DNA of 64,000 nucleotides, taken from NCBI RefSeq assembly GCF_024713975.1, contig NC_091095.1, forward strand, positions 1,442,001 through 1,506,000. Direction: 5' to 3'. The notes under the pieces were generated by a model, which was not told the DNA's origin, made no database searches, and worked only from the letters and a program-made list of their open reading frames with translations. Below, piece after piece: positions 1 through 15,800 of this stretch. Source of the stretch: Paralichthys olivaceus (taxonomy: Eukaryota; Chordata; Actinopteri; Pleuronectiformes; Paralichthyidae). The stretch's first letter is position 1. Every line of letters starts with the position of its first letter. The position numbers and the translations under genes are program-made.

Positions 1-392
1 CTTGCTGTTTGTGGGTACAGGCTGGAAGTCTGTAATTGACCCAGAGTCGCAGCTTCGACTGTCAGAATCATTACAGTCAGATCTCTGCTCAACACATCTA
101 CATGTAGGCCTGGTGACATGATGACATTTATGGAAGGGTCAGTTTGCAGTATTCTCAAATACATTTCTGCAGTAATATTTAACTTATATTTCAATTAAAC
201 TGTAACCATTTGTGAATGATGTTGATATTGTAAGTTTTACTGAAATTCAGGGTTAAGCTTTGTTCAGTGTACACATTAACTTGATTGGTTTAATACTGTC
301 AAACACAGGTTACCAGTTAAACAACATTCCACATGATGACAACTAAAAAGCCCATTTGACAATTTTAGGAATGTTTTAATAAGGTCTGACTA

Positions 393-436
393 ACAGCTGG
401 CACTCAAACAGCTGGCACTCAATAAGCTGGCACTTC
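393..436. repeat. Three-copy short tandem repeat
   Basis: The core agctggcact occurs three times, spaced about 15 bp apart. It lies about 335 bp upstream of the TATA box and has no known function. Confidence 0.7.
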
Positions 437-556
437 TCCTCTCAGAACAACGGTGGATTTTTTGCACCACTTTTATTTTGGGTTCTGATATACATCAAAT
501 TAAACAATAATATTTTAATAAACAATTCACCAGAACAAATGCTAGAATAACTAGGT

Positions 557-614
557 CACATGTGGACATGTGGACATGTGGACATGTGGACATGTGAACA
601 TGTGAACATGTGAA
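557..614. repeat. 8-bp tandem repeat, catgtgga-type
   Basis: About seven tandem copies of an 8-bp unit (acatgtgg changing to acatgtga). Each copy contains CATGTG, an E-box-like CANNTG core, so this is also a cluster of possible bHLH sites about 160 bp upstream of the TATA box. The repeat is seen directly; a regulatory role is inference. Confidence 0.8.
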
Positions 615-770
615 GTTAAACTGGGTGTGTTTAGGTGTGTTGACGTGTTTTCCTATGTGACAAAAGAGAGACTGACAATTTGAATGATCACTCTGTAAAA
701 ATAGAAACACGCCCAATCCCTGAGATATTCAGACATGTATCAGTCATAAACGTGTTCAACACCTGTAGAG

Positions 771-779
771 TATATAAAG
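771..779 (+). promoter_or_regulatory. TATA box of the giant LU/mucin gene
   Basis: The sequence tatataaag lies 65 bp upstream of the first ATG, which suits a transcription start near 800 and a very short 5' UTR. TATA-driven promoters are common in tissue-restricted genes; that link is inference. Confidence 0.7.
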
Positions 780-835
780 TGCCTCTGTGCTGATGAGAGG
801 TCGTATAAGGAATCTGCTCAACTGACCCGTTCATC

Positions 836-3800
836 ATGATGAAGCTGCTTCTTTCTCTGACTCTCATCTGGGTGCTCTCCAGCACAGGTAACTAATTATC
901 TCTACAATACTGATTCAGCAGCTGCAACAGAACTTCTTTTAAATCTACTTTGAAATATTTGAACATTAATATATTCACCAGCTGTTTGTTCCACTTAAAA
1001 GAAGTCATTTAATATCCTTGAAAATATAAGGAGGCTTTATTGATCCTCAGAGGAGAAATTCATAAGCTACAGTACAGCAGTACAAGAAACAGACTGAACA
1101 GGTAGGAGACAGATCAAATAATTTAGAGTCATGTATGTAGTGTCTATTGTTATTGAAGTTACAACCCATATGTCTGAAACTCCTTTTGAACAACAGTAAG
1201 AAGATCTTTGAGCCTTTATCAACCACAGTTTAGATGAGATCATCATGTCACTGACGAGTTGTCTCCACATTGCAGGTGAAGCACTTGTGTGTCAAAATTG
1301 CACAAATGCTGACTGTTCAAACACAACATCAATTCCATGTCCCACGATGTGTATCACAGCTTCCATTCAAGGTAAACTTTCTACAAGTCATCTGTTACTT
1401 TCCAGTGAAATACATGTACTGCAAAGTGACGTGTGCTTTCCATCACCATTAACAAACTGCACTTTGACTCTGCAGCCGTTTCATCTGGGATTCCTGGACA
1501 ACAAATCTACAAGGCCTGTGCACCCCCCCCCCTGTGTCTATCACCAGGCCCTCAGACATTTTCAGTTAACTTGGGTGTTGAAAGTGCACTAGCAAGTGCT
1601 ACATGCTGCACCACAGACAACTGCAACTCTGTCACTCTGTCTTGTAAGTAGATGTAGATGAATATCTAATGAATCTGCAGCCTTCTTCTGACATGTTCTA
1701 TTTTTAATCCATAACACGTCCATCTTCTCTCTTCCTCTAATCAATAGAATCATGTTTTGTCTGTTTCAGACCCTACAGTTCCAGCAGCTAACAGTCTACT
1801 GTGTCACTATTGTGACCCCATCACCTCTGATTGCAGCAATTCATTACCATGTAAGGGAACAGAGGATCGCTGCTTTCAAGCCAGTGGTAAGTCTTCTTCT
1901 TATATACTGCATTTAAACAAAGATTACTTCAAACCTATTCTACTACCTTTGAGTATCTTTAACATATTCATACTAAAGACTGAAGATACATTTACTCATG
2001 TACTAAACGTTTAAAGCACTTTTAATTAAATCTGTATCATCTGTGTTATTCTGTATTTATGATCCAGAACATTAGAGAATAAAAACAGACTTTTTACTGC
2101 CTCATGTCTTTTTATGAAACGTTTACTTTCTCATCATTTTAAGATCATCATAATGTTTTAGATTTAAAGAGCACACAGGAGATAAAGTAGTTAACATTAC
2201 TTCCATCTTGACCAGTTGACCAAACTATTGATTATTTCTCACTTCATCTGTTTGTTATTTTACATCCTGGAACTCAACTTGATTATAAAACTCTCTAATT
2301 CTTAATTTACTAAGAAAGTGAAAAGCAGAAAATTATAACATTTGACAAGTTGAAAGAATTTTTGCTCAGTTTGAGAGTTTCTTTGATTCCAAAACGATGT
2401 AAATGAACAATTGAAAACTTGAATTCTTACGTTAGATGATCATTGAACTAAGAAATGGTTCCAGCTTTGAAAACATGAGATAAATGCTGCGTAACAACAA
2501 ACACTGAGCTAAATCGATCACTGAGTAAGATTTAGTGCAACATTCTGACTGACGTGAACGTGTGTTTAAATTGTGGACTTGCTTCTTTCACTGAGACAGT
2601 AACTTAACATCAGACTGAAACACAGTGTGTTGCTGCCCTGTGCTGGTTGAATGTTTCAGACCTGTCTCACCTCTGAAAACACCCAGTATAGTTGAAGGGT
2701 GTGGTTGGACTTGATCACAAATATTCTCTGTTGAACATGTGAGAAGATAAAACTGTGAAATCAGTGATGTCACTAGGTCCTGAAGTACACTTGTACATGT
2801 CAGTACTAAGGTGTGATGTTAAACTACTGCACGACTGTAACTATGGCAACAACTGATGTTAAACTACTGTCATCAAAATACATTTCCTCATGAATTCAAG
2901 TTACTCTTAAAGTGAAGAATTCTCTCTGAAATTATTCAACTATCAAACCTACAATTGTGATTTCATCTTTAGTGACAAATGGGGTCATCACTTCTCCAGC
3001 CTTTGGATGTGCATCTTCAAATCTGTGTGCAGCTGCTTCCATCCTGGGGGAGCTGCCTTTCATGCAGAATGTTGGTTCCATTGCCAGTGGACCAGCCTGT
3101 TGTGAGACTAGTTTGTGTAACACTATCACAACTACAACTACTGCTACTCCAACAACAACAACTAGTGCCGCAACTACAACTACTACTACCCCAACCACAA
3201 CAACCACTACCCACACTACAACAACCACTACTCCAATGACAACAACCACTACCCCACCAACAACAACAACCACTACCCCAACCACAACAACCACTACTCC
3301 AACGACAACAACCACTACTTCAACTACAACAACCACTACTCCAACTACAACAACCACTACTCCAACTATAACATCCACTACTCCAATTACAACCACGACA
3401 CCGACCACAACAACCACTACCCCAACTACAACAACCACTACCCCAACCACAACAACCACTATTCCAACGACAACAACCACTACCCCACCAACAACAACAA
3501 CCAGTACTCCAACGACAACAACCACTACCCCACCAACAACAACAACCACTACCCCAACCACAACAACCACTACCCCAACTACAACAACCACTATTCCAAC
3601 AACAACAACCAGTACTCCAACGACAACAACCACTATTCCAACGACAACAACCACTATTCCAACAACAACAACCAGTACTCCAACGACAACAACCACTACC
3701 CCAACAACAACAACCACTACCCTAACCACAACAACCACTACCCCAACTACAACAACAACTACTCCAACGACAACAACCACTACCCCAACAACAACAAAAA

Positions 3801-6800
3801 CTACTCCAACCACAACAACTACTACCCCACCAACAACAACAACCACTACCCCAACTACAACAACCACTATTCCAACGACAACAACCACTATTCCAACAAC
3901 AACAACCAGTACTCCAACGACAACAACCACTACCCCAACAACAACAACCACTACCCTAACCACAACAACCACTACCCCAACTACAACAACAACTACTCCA
4001 ACGACAACAACCACTACCCCAACAACAACAAAAACTACTCCAACCACAACAACTACTACCCCACCAACAACAACAACCACTACCCTAACCACAACAACCA
4101 CTACCCCAACTACAACAACAACTACTCCAACGACAACAACCACTACCCCAACAACAACAAAAACTACTCCAACCACAACAACTACTACCCCACCAACAAC
4201 AACAACCACTACCCCAACAACAACAAAAACTACTCCAACCACAACAACTACTACCCCACCAACAACAACAACCACTACCCCAACTACAACAACCACTACT
4301 CCAACCACAACAACCACTACCCCAACTACAACAACCACTACTCCAACGACAACAACCACTACCCCACCAACAACAACAACCACTACCCCAACTACAACAA
4401 AAACTACTCCAACCACAACAACCACTACCCCACCAACAACAACCACTACTTCAACTACAACAACCACTACTCCAACTACAACAACCACTATTCCAACTAC
4501 AACCACGACACCGACCACAACAACCACTACCCCAACTACAACAACCACTACTCCAACGACAACAACCACTACCCCAACAACAACAACAACAACCACTACC
4601 CCAACAACAACAACAACAACCACTACCCCAACCACAACAACCACTACTCCAACCACAACAACCACTACCCCACCAACAACAACAACCACTACTCCAACCA
4701 CAACAACCACTACCCCAACTACAACAACAACTACTCCAACGACAACAACCACTACTTCAACTACAACAACCACTACCCCAACTACAACAACCACTACCCC
4801 AACTACAACAACCACTACTCCAACTACAACAACCACTACTCCAACTACAACATCCACTACTCCAATTACAACCACGACACCGACCACAACAACCACTACC
4901 CCAACTACAACAACCACTACCCCAACCACAACAACCACTACCCAAATGACAACAACCACTACCCCAACCACAACAACCACTACCCCAACGACAACAACCA
5001 CTACTCCAACGACAACAACCACTACCCCACCAACAACAACAACCACTACTCCAACCACAACAACCACTACCCCAACTACAACAACCACTACTCCAACTAC
5101 AACAACCACTACTCCAACGACAACAACCACTACCCCACCAACAACAACAACAACCACTACCCCAACCACAACAACCACTACGCCAACTACAACAACCACT
5201 ACTCCAACGACAACAACCACTACCCCACCAACAACAACCACTACCCCAACCACAACAACTACCCCAACCACAACAACAACTACCCCAACCACAAGAACCA
5301 CTACTCCAACGACAACCACTACACCGACCACAACAACCACTACCCTAACAACAACCACTGTTCCGACTACAACAACCACTACCCCAACCACAACAACCAC
5401 TGTTCCGACTACAACAACCACTACCCCAACCACAACAACCACTACCCCAACGGCAACAACCACTACCCCGACCACAACAACCACTACCCCAACTACAACA
5501 ACCACTACTCCAACGACAACAACCACTACCCCACCAACAACAACAACAACCACTACCCCAACCACAACAACAACTACCCCAACCACAAAAACTACCCCAA
5601 CCACAACCACCACTACTCCAACAACAACCACTACACCGACCACAACAACCACTATCCCAACTACAACAACCACTACCCCAACCACAACAACCACTACTCC
5701 AACGACAACCACTACATCGACCACAACAACCACTACCCCAACTACAACAACCACTACTCCAACGACAACAACCACTACCCCAACTACAACAACCACTACT
5801 CCAACGACAACAACCACTACCCTAACTACAACAACCACTACCCCAACCACAACAACCAGTACTCCAACGACAACAACCACTACTCCAACGACAACAACCA
5901 CTACCCCAACTACAACAACCACTGTTCCGACTACAACAACCACTACCCCAACCACAACAACCACTACCCCAACTACAACAACAATCACTACGCCCACCAC
6001 AATAACCACTACCCCAACTACAGCAACAACTACTCCAACGACAACAACCACTACTCCAACGACAACAACCACTACCCCACCAACAACAACAACCACTACG
6101 CCAACCACAATAACCACTACCCCAACTACAACAACTACTACTCCAACGACAACAACCACAACTTCAACTACAACAACCACTACTCCAACCACAACAACCA
6201 CTACTCCAACCACAACAACCACTACCCCACCAACAACAACAACCACTACCCCACCAACAACAACAACCACTACCCCAACCACAACAACAACTACTCCAAC
6301 GACAACAACCACTACCCCAACCACAACAATCACTACGCCCACCACAATAACCACTACCCCAACTACAGCAACAACTACTCCAACGACAACAACCACTACT
6401 CCAACGACAACAACCACTACCCCAACCACAACAACCACTACCCCAACGACAACAACCACTACTCCAACCACAACAACCACTACCCCAACCACAACAACCA
6501 CTACCCCAACCACAACAACCACTACCCCAACTACAACAACTACTCCAACAACAACAACAACTACCCCGACGACAAAAACCACTACTCCAACGACAACCAC
6601 TACACCGACCACAACAACCACTACCCCAACTACAACAACCACTACTCCAACGACAGCAACCACTACCCCAACTACAACAACCACTGTTCCGACTACACCA
6701 ACAACTACTCCAACGACAACAACCACTACTTCAACTACAACAACCACTACCCCAACCACAACAACCACTACCCCAACTACAACAACCACTACTCCAACGA

Positions 6801-9800
6801 CAACAACCACTACCCCACCAACAACAACAACCACTACGCCAACCACAATAACCACTACCCCAACTACAACAACTACTACTCCAACGACAACAACCACAAC
6901 TTCAACTACAACAACCACTACTCCAACCACAACAACCACTACTCCAACCACAACAACCACTATCCCACCAACAACAACAACCACTACCCCAACCACAACA
7001 ACAACTACTCCAACGACAACAACCACTACCCCAACCACAACAACCACAACAACCACTACTCCAACCACTACTCCAACCACAACAACCACTACCCCAACCA
7101 CAACAACCACTACCCCAACCACAACAACCACTACCCCAACCACAACAACCACTACTCCAACAACAACAACCACTACCCCAACCACAACAACACCTACTCC
7201 AACTACAACAACCACTACTCCAACAACAACAACCACTACCCCAACCACAACAACAACTACTCCAACTACAACAACCACTACTCCAACAACAACAACCACT
7301 ACCCCAACCACAACAACCACGACCCCAACCACAACAACCACTACCCCAACTACAACAACCACTACTCCAACGACAACCACTACACCAACAACAAGAACCA
7401 CTACCCCAACTACAACAACCACTGTTCCGACTACAACAACCACTACCCCAACCACAACAACCACTACTCCAACGACAACAACCACAACCACAACCACCAC
7501 TGTTCCGACTACAACAACCACTACCCCAAACACAACAACCACTACCCCAACTACAACAACCACTACTCCAACGACAACAACCACTACTCCAACTACAACA
7601 ACCACTACTCCAACTACAACATCCACTACCCCAACCACAACAACCACCATCCCAACGACAACAACCACTACCCCAACCACAACAACCACTACCCCAACTA
7701 CAACAACCACTACTCCAACTACAGCAACCACTACCCCACCAACAACAACAACTACTACGCCAACCACAATAACCACTACCCCAACTACAACAACCACTAC
7801 TCCAACGACAACAACCACTACCCCACCAACAACAACAACCACTACCCCAACTACAACAACAACTACTCCAACTACAACAACAACTACTCCAACTACAACA
7901 ACCACTACTCCAACCACAACAACTACTACCCCAACTACAACAACCACTACCCCAACTACAACAACCACTACCCCAACCACAACTACCACTACCCCAACGA
8001 CAACAACCACTACCCCAACCACAACAACCACTACCCCAACTACAACAACCACTACTCCAACCACAACAACCACTACCCCACCAACTACAACAACCACTAC
8101 CCCAACCACAACAACTACTACCCCAAATACAACAACCACTATTCCAACGACAACAACCACTACCCCACCAACAACAACAACCAGTACTCCAACGACAACA
8201 ACCACTACCCCAACGACAACAACCACTACCCCAACAACAACAACAACAACCACTACCCCAACTACAACAACAACTACTCCAATGACAACAACCACTACTT
8301 CAACTACAACAACCACTACTCCAACCACAACAACCACTACCCCAACCACAACAACCACTACCCCAACCACAACAACCACTACTCCAACGACAACCACTAC
8401 ATCGACCACAACAACCACTACCCCAACTACAACAACCACTACTCCAACTACAACAACCACTACTCCAACCACAACAACCACTACCCCAACGACAACAACC
8501 ACTACCCCAACCACAACAACCACTACCCCAACCACAACAACCACTACTCCAACGACAACAACCACTACCCCAACCACAACAACAACTACTCCAACTACAA
8601 CAACCACTACTCCAACGACAACAACCACTACCCCAACCACAACAACCACGACCCCAACCACAACAACCACTACCCCAACTACAACAACCACTACTCCAAC
8701 GACAACCACTACACCAACAACAACAACCACTACCCCAACTACAACAACCACTGTTCCGACTACAACAACCACTACCCCAACCACAACAACCACTACTCCA
8801 ACGACAACAACCACAACCACAACCACCACTGTTCCGACTACAACAACCACTACCCCAACTACAACAACCACTACTCCAACGACAACAACCACTACTCCAA
8901 CTACAACAACCACTACTCCAACTACAACATCCACTACCCCAACCACAACAACCACCATCCCAACGACAACAACCACTACCCCAACCACAACAACCACTAC
9001 CCCAACTACAACAACCACTACTCCAACTACAACAACCACTACCCCACCAACAACAACAACTACTACGCCAACCACAATAACCACTACCCCAACTACAACA
9101 ACCACTACTCCAACGACAACAACCACTACCCCACCAACAACAACAACCACTACCCCAACTACAACAACAACTACTCCAACTACAACAACAACTACTCCAA
9201 CTACAACAACCACTACTCCAACCACAACAACTACTACCCCAACTACAACAACCACTACCCCAACTACAACAACCACTACCCCAACCACAACTACCACTAC
9301 CCCAACGACAACGACCACTACCCCAACGACAACAACCACTACCCCAACTACAACAACCACTACTCCAACCACAACAACCACTACCCCACCAACTACAACA
9401 ACCACTACCCCAACCACAACAACCACTACCCCAACCACAACAACTACTACCCCAAATACAACAACCACTATTCCAACGACAACAACCACTACCCCACCAA
9501 CAACATCAACCAGTACTCCAACGACAACAACCACTACCCCAACGACAACAACCACTACCCCAACAACAACAACCACTACCCCAACTACAACAACAACTAC
9601 TCCAATGACAACAACCACTACTTCAACTACAACAACCACTACTCCAACCACAACAACCACTACCCCAACCACAACAACCACTACCCCAACCACAACAACC
9701 ACTACTCCAACGACAACCACTACATCGACCACAACAACCACTACCCCAACTACAACAACCACTACTCCAATGACAACAACCACTACCCCAACTACAACAA

Positions 9801-12800
9801 CCACTGTTCCGACTACAACAACCACTACCCCAACCACAACAACCAGTACTCCAACGACAACAACCACTACCCCAACTACAACAACCACTGTTCCGACTAC
9901 AACAACCACTACCCCAACCACAACAACCACTACCCCAACTACAACAACAACTACTCCAACGACATCAACCACTACCCCAACTACAACAACCACTACTCCA
10001 ACTACAACATCCACTACTCCAATTACAACCACTACACCAACAACAACAACCACTACCCCAACTACAACAACCACTGTTCCGACTACAACAACCACTACCC
10101 CAACCACAACAACCACTACTCCAACGACAACAACCACAACCACCACTGTTCCGACTACAACAACCACTACCCCAACTACAACAACCACTACTCCAACGAC
10201 AACAACCACTACTCCAACTACAACAACCACTACTCCAACTACAACATCCACTACCCCAACCACAACAACCACCATCCCAACGACAACAACCACTACCCCA
10301 ACTACAACAACCACTACTCCAACGACAACAACCACTACTCCAACTACAACAACCACTACTCCAACTACAACATCCACTACCCCAACCACAACAACCACCA
10401 TCCCAACGACAACAACCACTACCCCAACCACAACAACCACTACTCCAACGACAACAACCACTACCCCAACCACAACAACCATGACCCCAACCACAACAAC
10501 CACTACTCCAACCACAACAACCACTACTCCAACCACAACAACCACTACCCCACCAACAACAACAACCACTACCCCACCAACAACAACAACCACTACCCCA
10601 ACCACAACAACAACTACTCCAACGACAACAACCACTACCCCAACCACAACAATCACTACGCCCACCACAATAACCACTACCCCAACTACAGCAACAACTA
10701 CTCCAACGACAACAACCACTACTCCAACGACAACAACCACTACCCCAACCACAACAACCACTACCTCAACGACAACAACCACTACTCCAACCACAACAAC
10801 CACTACCCCAACCACAACAACCACTACCCCAACCACAACAACCACTACCCCAACTACAACAACTACTCCAACAACAACAACAACTACCCCGACGACAACA
10901 ACCACTACTCCAACGACAACCACTACACCGACCACAACAACCACTACCCCAACTACAACAACCACTACTCCAACGACAGCAACCACTACCCCAACTACAA
11001 CAACCACTGTTCCGACTACACCAACAACTACTCCAACGACAACAACCACTACTTCAACTACAACAACCACTACCCCAACCACAACAACCACTACCCCAAC
11101 TACAACAACCACTACTCCAACGACAACAACCACTACCCCACCAACAACAACAACCACTACGCCAACCACAATAACCACTACCCCAACTACAACAACTACT
11201 ACTCCAACGACAACAACCACAACTTCAACTACAACAACCACTACTCCAACCACTACTCCAACCACAACAACCACTATCCCACCAACAACAACAACCACTA
11301 CCCCAACCACAACAACAACTACTCCAACGACAACAACCACTACCCCAACCACAACAACCACAACAACCACTACTCCAACCACTACTCCAACCACAACAAC
11401 CACTACCCCAACCACAACAACCACTACCCCAACCACAACAACCACTACCCCAACCACAACAACCACTACTCCAACAACAACAACCACTACCCCAACCACA
11501 ACAACAACTACTCCAACTACAACAACCACTACTCCAACAACAACAACCACTACCCCAACCACAACAACAACTACTCCAACTACAACAACCACTACTCCAA
11601 CAACAACAACCACTACCCCAACCACAACAACCACGACCCCAACCACAACAACCACTACCCCAACTACAACAACCACTACTCCAACGACAACCACTACACC
11701 AACAACAAGAACCACTACCCCAACTACAACAACCACTGTTCCGACTACAACAACCACTACCCCAACCACAACAACCACTACTCCAACGACAACAACCACA
11801 ACCACAACCACCACTGTTCCGACTACAACAACCACTACCCCAAACACAACAACCACTACCCCAACTACAACAACCACTACTCCAACGACAACAACCACTA
11901 CTCCAACTACAACAACCACTACTCCAACTACAACATCCACTACCCCAACCACAACAACCACCATCCCAACGACAACAACCACTACCCCAACCACAACAAC
12001 CACTACCCCAACTACAACAACCACTACTCCAACTACAACAACCACTACCCCACCAACAACAACAACTACTACGCCAACCACAATAACCACTACCCCAACT
12101 ACAACAACCACTACTCCAACGACAACAACCACTACCCCACCAACAACAACAACCACTACCCCAACTACAACAACAACTACTCCAACTACAACAACAACTA
12201 CTCCAACTACAACAACCACTACTCCAACCACAACAACTACTACCCCAACTACAACAACCACTACCCCAACTACAACAACCACTACCCCAACCACGACTAC
12301 CACTACCCCAACGACAACAACCACTACCCCAACGACAACAACCACTACCCCAACTACAACAACCACTACTCCAACCACAACAACCACTACCCCACCAACT
12401 ACAACAACCACTACCCCAACCACAACAACCACTACCCCAACCACAACAACTACTACCCCAAATACAACAACCACTATTCCAACGACAACAACCACTACCC
12501 CACCAACAACAACAACCAGTACTCCAACGACAACAACCACTACCCCAACGACAACAACCACTACCCCAACAACAACAACCACTACCCCAACTACAACAAC
12601 AACTACTCCAATGACAACAACCACTACTTCAACTACAACAACCACTACTCCAACCACAACAACCACTACCCCAACCACAACAACCACTACCCCAACCACA
12701 ACAACCACTACTCCAACGACAACCACTATATTGACCACAACAACCACTACCCCAACTACAACAACCACTACTCCAATGACAACAACCACTACCCCAACTA

Positions 12801-15800
12801 CAACAACCACTGTTCCGACTACAACAACCACTACCCCAACCACAACAACCAGTACTCCAACGACAACAACCACTACCCCAACTACAACAACCACTGTTCC
12901 GACTACAACAACCACTACCCCAACCACAACAACCACTACCCCAACTACAACAACAACTACTCCAACGACATCAACCACTACCCCAACTACAACAACCACT
13001 ACTCCAACTACAACATCCACTACTCCAATTACAACCACTACACCAACAACAACAACCACTACCCCAACTACAACAACCACTGTTCCGACTACAACAACCA
13101 CTACCCCAACCACAACAACCACTACTCCAACGACAACAACCACAACCACAACCACCACTGTTCCGACTACAACAACCACTACCCCAACTACAACAACCAC
13201 TACTCCAACGACAACAACCACTACTCCAACTACAACAACCACTACTCCAACTACAACATCCACTACCCCAACCACAACAACCACCATCCCAACGACAACA
13301 ACCACTACCCCAACTACAACAACCACTACTCCAACGACAACAACCACTACTCCAACTACAACAACCACTACTCCAACTACAACATCCACTACACCAACCA
13401 CAACAACCACCATCCCAACGACAACAACCACTACCCCAACTACAACAACCACTACTCCAACTACAACAACCACTACCCCACCAACAACAACAACTACTAC
13501 GCCAACCACAATAACCACTACCCCAACTACAACAACCACTACTCCAACGACAACAACCACTACCCCACCAACAACAACAACCACTACCCCAACTACAACA
13601 ACAACTACTCCAACTACAACAACAACTACTCCAACTACAACAACCACTACTCTAACCACAACAACTACTACCCCAACTACAACAACCACTACCCCAACTA
13701 CAACAACCACTACCCCAACCACAACTACCACTACCCCAACGACAACAACCACTACCCCAACCACAACAACCACTACCCCAACTACAAGAAACACTACTCC
13801 AACCACAACAACCACTACCCCACCAACTACAACAACCACTACCCCAACCACAACAACCACTACCCCAACCACAACAACTACTACCCCAAATACAACAACC
13901 ACTATTCCAACGACAACAACCACTACCCCACCAACAACAACAACCAGTACTCCAACGACAACAACCACTACCCCAACGACAACAACCACTACCCCAACAA
14001 CAACAACCACTACCCCAACTACAACAACAACTACTCCAATGACAACAACCACTACTTCAACTACAACAACCACTACTCCAACCACAACAACCACTACCCC
14101 AACCACAACAACCACTACCCCAACCACAACAACCACTACTCCAACGACAACCACTACATCGACCACAACAACCACTACCCCAACTACAACAACCACTACT
14201 CCAACGACAACAACCACTACCCCAACTACAACAACCACTGTTCCGACTACAACAACCACTACCCCAACCACAACAACCAGTACTCCAACGACAACAACCA
14301 CTACCCCAACTACAACAACCACTGTTCCGACTACAACAACCACTACCCCAACCACAACAACCACTACCCCAACTACAACAACAACTACTCCAACGACATC
14401 AACCACTACCCCAACTACAACAACCACTACTCCAACTACAACATCCACTACTCCAATTACAACCACGACACCGACCACAACAACCACTACCCCAACTACA
14501 ACAACCACTACCCCAACCACAACAACCACTACCCCAACCACAACAACCACTGCCCCAACTACAACAACCACGATTCCAACGACAACAACCACTACCCCAC
14601 CAACGACAACAATCACTACGCCCACCACAATAACCACTACCCCAACTACAGCAACAACTACTCCAACGACAACAACCACTACTCCAACGACAACAACCAC
14701 TACCCCAACCACAACAACCACTACCCCAACCACAACAACCACTACCCCAACCACAACAACCACTACCCCAACTACAACAACTACTCCAACAACAACAACA
14801 ACTACCCCGACGACAACAACCACTACTCCAACGACAACCACTACACCGACCACAACAACCACTACCCCAACTACAACAACCACTACTCCAACGACAACAA
14901 CCACTACCCCAACTACAACAACCACTGTTCCGACTACACCAACAACTACTCCAACGACAACAACCACTACTTCAACTACAACAACCACTACCCCAACCAC
15001 AACAACCACTACCCCAACGACAACAACCACTACTCCAACCACAACAACCACTACCCCAACCACAACAACCACTACCCCAACTACAACAACTACTCCAACA
15101 ACAACAACAACTACCCCGACGACAACAACCACTACTCCAACGACAACCACTACACCGACCACAACCACCACTACCCCAACTACAACAACCCCTACTCCAA
15201 CGACAACAACCACTACCCCAACTACAACAACCACTGTTCCGACTACACCAACAACTACTCCAACGACAACAACCACTACTTCAACTACAACAACCACTAC
15301 CCCAACCACAACAACCACTACCCCAACTACAACAACCACTACTCCAACGACAACAACCACTACCCCACCAACAACAACAACCACTACGCCAACCACAATA
15401 ACCACTACCCCAACTACAACAACTACTACTCCAACGACAACAACCACAACTTCAACTACAACAACCACTACTCCAACCACAACAACCACTACTCCAACCA
15501 CAACAACCACTACTCCAACCACAACAACCACTACCCCACCAACAACAACAACCACTACCCCAACCACAACAACAACTACTCCAACGACAACAACCACTAC
15601 CCCAACCACAACAACCACTACTCCAACTACAACAACCACTACTCCAACCACAACAACCACTACCCCAATGACAACAACCACTACCCCAACCACAACAACC
15701 ACTACCCCAACCACAACAACCACTACTCCAACAACAACAACCACTACCCCAACCACAACAACAACTACTCCAACTACAACAACCACTACTCCAACGACAA

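Larger units (their letters stand above)
1..770. other. Upstream non-coding flank
   Basis: AT-rich sequence with no recognisable exon. It holds two short tandem repeats, listed separately, and the proximal promoter of the giant LU/mucin gene. Short open frames here show no family similarity and carry no splice context. Confidence 0.6.

Noticed and set aside
2957-2972. Start of the giant reading frame at 2957 as a separate gene
   Set aside because: That codon is GTG inside intron 4. The acceptor at 2971-2972 and the phase-1 join to exon 4 complete LU domain 2.
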